Positions 61,413 to 64,000 of a stretch of 64,000 bases of DNA are shown here, piece after piece. This stretch comes from Baylisascaris procyonis. Taxonomy: Eukaryota; Nematoda; Chromadorea; Rhabditida; Ascarididae. The position numbers and the translations under genes were made by a program. How positions within the stretch are numbered: position 1 is the first letter of the stretch; each line of letters begins with the position of its first letter. Under the pieces are notes generated by a model. That model was not told where the DNA came from. It saw only the letters and a list, made by a program, of their open reading frames with translations, and did not search any database. The stretch spans positions 2,605,501 through 2,669,500 of the forward strand of contig JAZARR010000008.1 of assembly GCA_037389465.1 (NCBI GenBank), written 5' to 3'.

Positions 61413-63098
61413 TGCTTTTGTATGCACCAAAATGAGGGCTCCGAATATCTCAATTGCGCACTTATATCAATGCGATCTTTTGGTAGAATATTTCGAGTCT
61501 ATATTTCAAGCATTTCCCATCTATGCCTTCAAGCATAGTTTTCACCACTATTTTACTCAATCATATTTTACTTAAGTAATATTTAATAATCTATATTTTA
61601 GTAAATTATATTTTCCTCTCATTTCCAACCCATGAAAGTTGTATCGATTTGAGATGCAATTGAAATTTCTATCATTAGCGAATGAAGAGCCAGAAATTAT
61701 TGGATATATCTAATTGGGCATCCTTATGAAATTTTATTGAAATATTTGAATTTTTTTTTTTTTTGTTTTTGATGGAGAAAACATCGAAAATTGCTTTATT
61801 TCCTATTTCCTTATGTAAAATTTCTTAGCTTTCTCATTTATATGAGTTTTTTTTCTATATCTGATCGCAATAAGTGAAGTATTCATCCAATATTTCGTTT
61901 ATTGCGAAAATCTCAACAGCTATAAATCCAATCGAGATCATTTACTTTGTTAATTAAAGAATAGAATGCTCAATTTGCGACGTCGTTGTAATCGGGGTGA
62001 CTGGGATACCTATAGGGCGAATAATCATTTCTAGAATAATTAAATCGGCCAATTTTTATCGTTCTCAAAAATTGTTAGTTCTTTTTTTCAACGCATTATT
62101 TGTGGAATATAATTTTTTTAGCTATTAAAATAGACCTCATATGGATATAGATAAGTTGGAACTTATGAATAGTGAAACATTTATTAAGTCAAACTTGGAC
62201 TCGTTGATGATTGAGCCGTTGCAATTGAGGACAACCGATATGATTGCTCGAAACGAGAGGATGAGCTGTGCGCAAATAGTTCACAATCACAGAGCAATTT
62301 GATGACATCCATTCGCTCATCAACAATACATAATCGTAGCGCATGCCCATGCACAATAATTTTTGCGATGCACATCGAAACTCTTCATCCTTATTCATGC
62401 AATTCATTCATTCATTCGACCGGTCGGTCAATCTACCATCTCTCTCGCAATAAACTTGACGCCGCTAGTTTAACTTTCTTTGGGAACCTCGCACGCGTTT
62501 CCCAGTCTTTGCTAATCCGGGCATTCGGCTTCATTGGTTAACTGAACCGGTCGGTGTCGTCCTTTCACCACCCAGTCTCCTTAGAACTTATATCTATACA
62601 TATATGTCTATCTGCCCGGACTCACAGTTGCAGGATTTAATGGCATAAAATATACGGTAGATCGAACTTGTTTCCCATCCTGACATTGATCTTGAAGTTT
62701 CAAAAAAAAACGTACATTTAAATGTACCAAAATATTGCATCATTTTCGAGATATTATTTTATATATTTATTACTCACCAGTAACCTATAAAACTGGTTGA
62801 TTGGAACGGCGAAATGCAATAGCGCGTATTATGCCCACTGTTTCGGCACGCGCCTTCACTTATCTTACAAGCAAATCAAACGAGTTTCCAGCAGCGTAAA
62901 TAAATCAAGCCATCCCCTCCAAAAAAACACCTTTGAGGCTCTCTTAGACAGTTTCTGCTGTTTTCTGGATACTATCCTTCTTTGAAAACTATGGTATTCT
63001 ACAGTCAGTATTACTAAGAAAACTTAGAAGAAGGAATACTGTAGATAGAAATAAAAACCATTACAGTATATTTTTATGACATTAATTGTTATTTGCAG
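61413..63098. other. Spacer or intron with ACCGGTCGGT repeats
   Basis: A less AT-rich patch at 62,180-62,560 has open frames on both strands without motifs. ACCGGTCGGT occurs at 62419 and 62546. Could be an intron if the candidate exons at 61098 and 63099 belong together. Confidence 0.35.
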
Positions 63099-63280
63099 TG
63101 AAGTTAGATGCTATTGTACCCTATGAAACGAGTGGATACACAGCCGATTCACTTGCTAGCCGTTCATCGTTGATCGTTCATCGAAAGATATGCGGTAAAG
63201 AGTCGACGACAGATATTTGCCCACAAGAATTCAACAGTTTTCTTTATAGACGGTTTCATCATGGTTCTTCTAGCGCTTAA
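63099..63280 (+). CDS. Candidate terminal exon, unrecognised
   Basis: A strong acceptor (TTATTTGCAG ending 63098) opens a 59-residue frame that ends at TAA (63278-63280). Landmarks: KLDAIVPYETSGYTADSL and HRKICGKESTTDICPQEF. It needs an upstream exon ending in phase 1; the candidate at 61098-61131 has that phase. No family is recognised. Confidence 0.3.
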
Positions 63281-64000
63281 ATAATAGTGAATCACTAGAT
63301 TGACCGATATCAACTCATCAAATGAGTGCGACTCTTGTGGGAATATTTAACAAATTGTTGCAGATTTCATGGTCATTTACGTTTACATTTTCGAACGCTC
63401 TTATTCGATGTGATTCATTAATTTTTTTTTCTACGGCAAAAACCGAACAATTCCCTTAAAATAATTCCATTCCATTTTTTTATACTTTATGATTTAAATT
63501 GAAGGGTTTTTTTAAATGACGCCAATGTGATCGATCTTGCCTTATCTCGATATCAGGCAACCCACTATTAGAATTTTTCGATCTTGCATTGATGATGACC
63601 GCGTGGAGTGATTCTTCCAGCTAATAAGGTAGTAATGAAGTTGTAGAAGAGTTAACCTGTAACGGCATCTACCTGTTCATGAAGAAATTTTCTCATCATT
63701 GTTTGAACGAAAAGAAACAACAATTTATTTTAGAAGTTTTTCAACAAGCAGGTCAACAATAGCATTTTTTTGCACTTTTCTTTTTTCGATTAGATGCACC
63801 TATGCATGATTAGTGTTCACATTATTCACTTCACTTCGATCATATGTTGTGTTATCAAAATTGTTTACTTAATTCAACGATTGCAAAACAACACGTAAAC
63901 AATCACTGCCACCATTTCAATGAATACACACCTGTACAAATAGAGGTAAATGAAACGATGCAACAATGTGAGATCTTTAAAAAAAAATATTTCTTTTGTG
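63281..64000. other. AT-rich end of window
   Basis: No open frame or motif worth calling. Confidence 0.6.

Overview
The window is eukaryotic nuclear DNA, AT-rich and repeat-studded, with genes broken into short exons by GT-AG introns of about 50 to 2,000 bases. I read it as a small metazoan, most probably a nematode. That placement is an inference from gene structure, AT content and the general look of the protein families, and no marker here fixes the species. No rRNA, intact tRNA, CRISPR array, operon promoter or bacterial feature is visible.

Five protein genes could be rebuilt exon by exon, with splice phases that close and family motifs that match: (1) mitoferrin, a mitochondrial iron carrier (+, 23151-25896, 5 exons, 316 aa); (2) a TraB-domain protein of the TRABD type (+, 28159-34401, 11 exons, 563 aa), with a possible alternative last exon; (3) AP endonuclease 2 (+, 36522-41507, 9 exons, 471 aa), complete with PIP box and zf-GRF finger; (4) an alpha-1,3-fucosyltransferase of family GT10 (-, 49077-44544, 8 exons, 488 aa); (5) an ELO fatty-acid elongase (+, 52559-55493, 4 exons, 271 aa). 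Most exons of these genes are too short or lack an ATG, so they do not stand out as open frames. The structures rest on homology and splice consensus.

Layout: 1-17 kb is AT-rich and gene-poor, with microsatellites, small tandem duplications, C-rich tracts and a few exon-like islands. Between about 17.2 and 20.1 kb there is evidence for an unrecognised minus-strand gene: four exons with compatible phases at 19142-20108 and two looser candidates at 17253-17982. 22.7-23.0 kb is a GC-rich promoter-like island in front of mitoferrin. Mitoferrin, TRABD and APE2 then follow head to tail with gaps of about 2.2 kb. FUT converges on APE2 and diverges from ELO. 55.5-64 kb has no recognisable gene, but holds a promoter-like motif cluster (57.2 kb), a GC-rich island (60.1-61.1 kb) and a candidate terminal exon (63.1-63.3 kb).

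The genes do not form one pathway: iron import into mitochondria, base-excision repair and PCNA-linked DNA damage response, Golgi glycan fucosylation and ER fatty-acid elongation are ordinary neighbours. I found no clearly new system. The items most worth a second look are the tail-swap exon of TRABD, a possible early-terminating exon in APE2, the unassigned minus-strand gene, a tRNA-like element inside the elongase intron, and a 23-bp repeat carrying three octamer-type sites.
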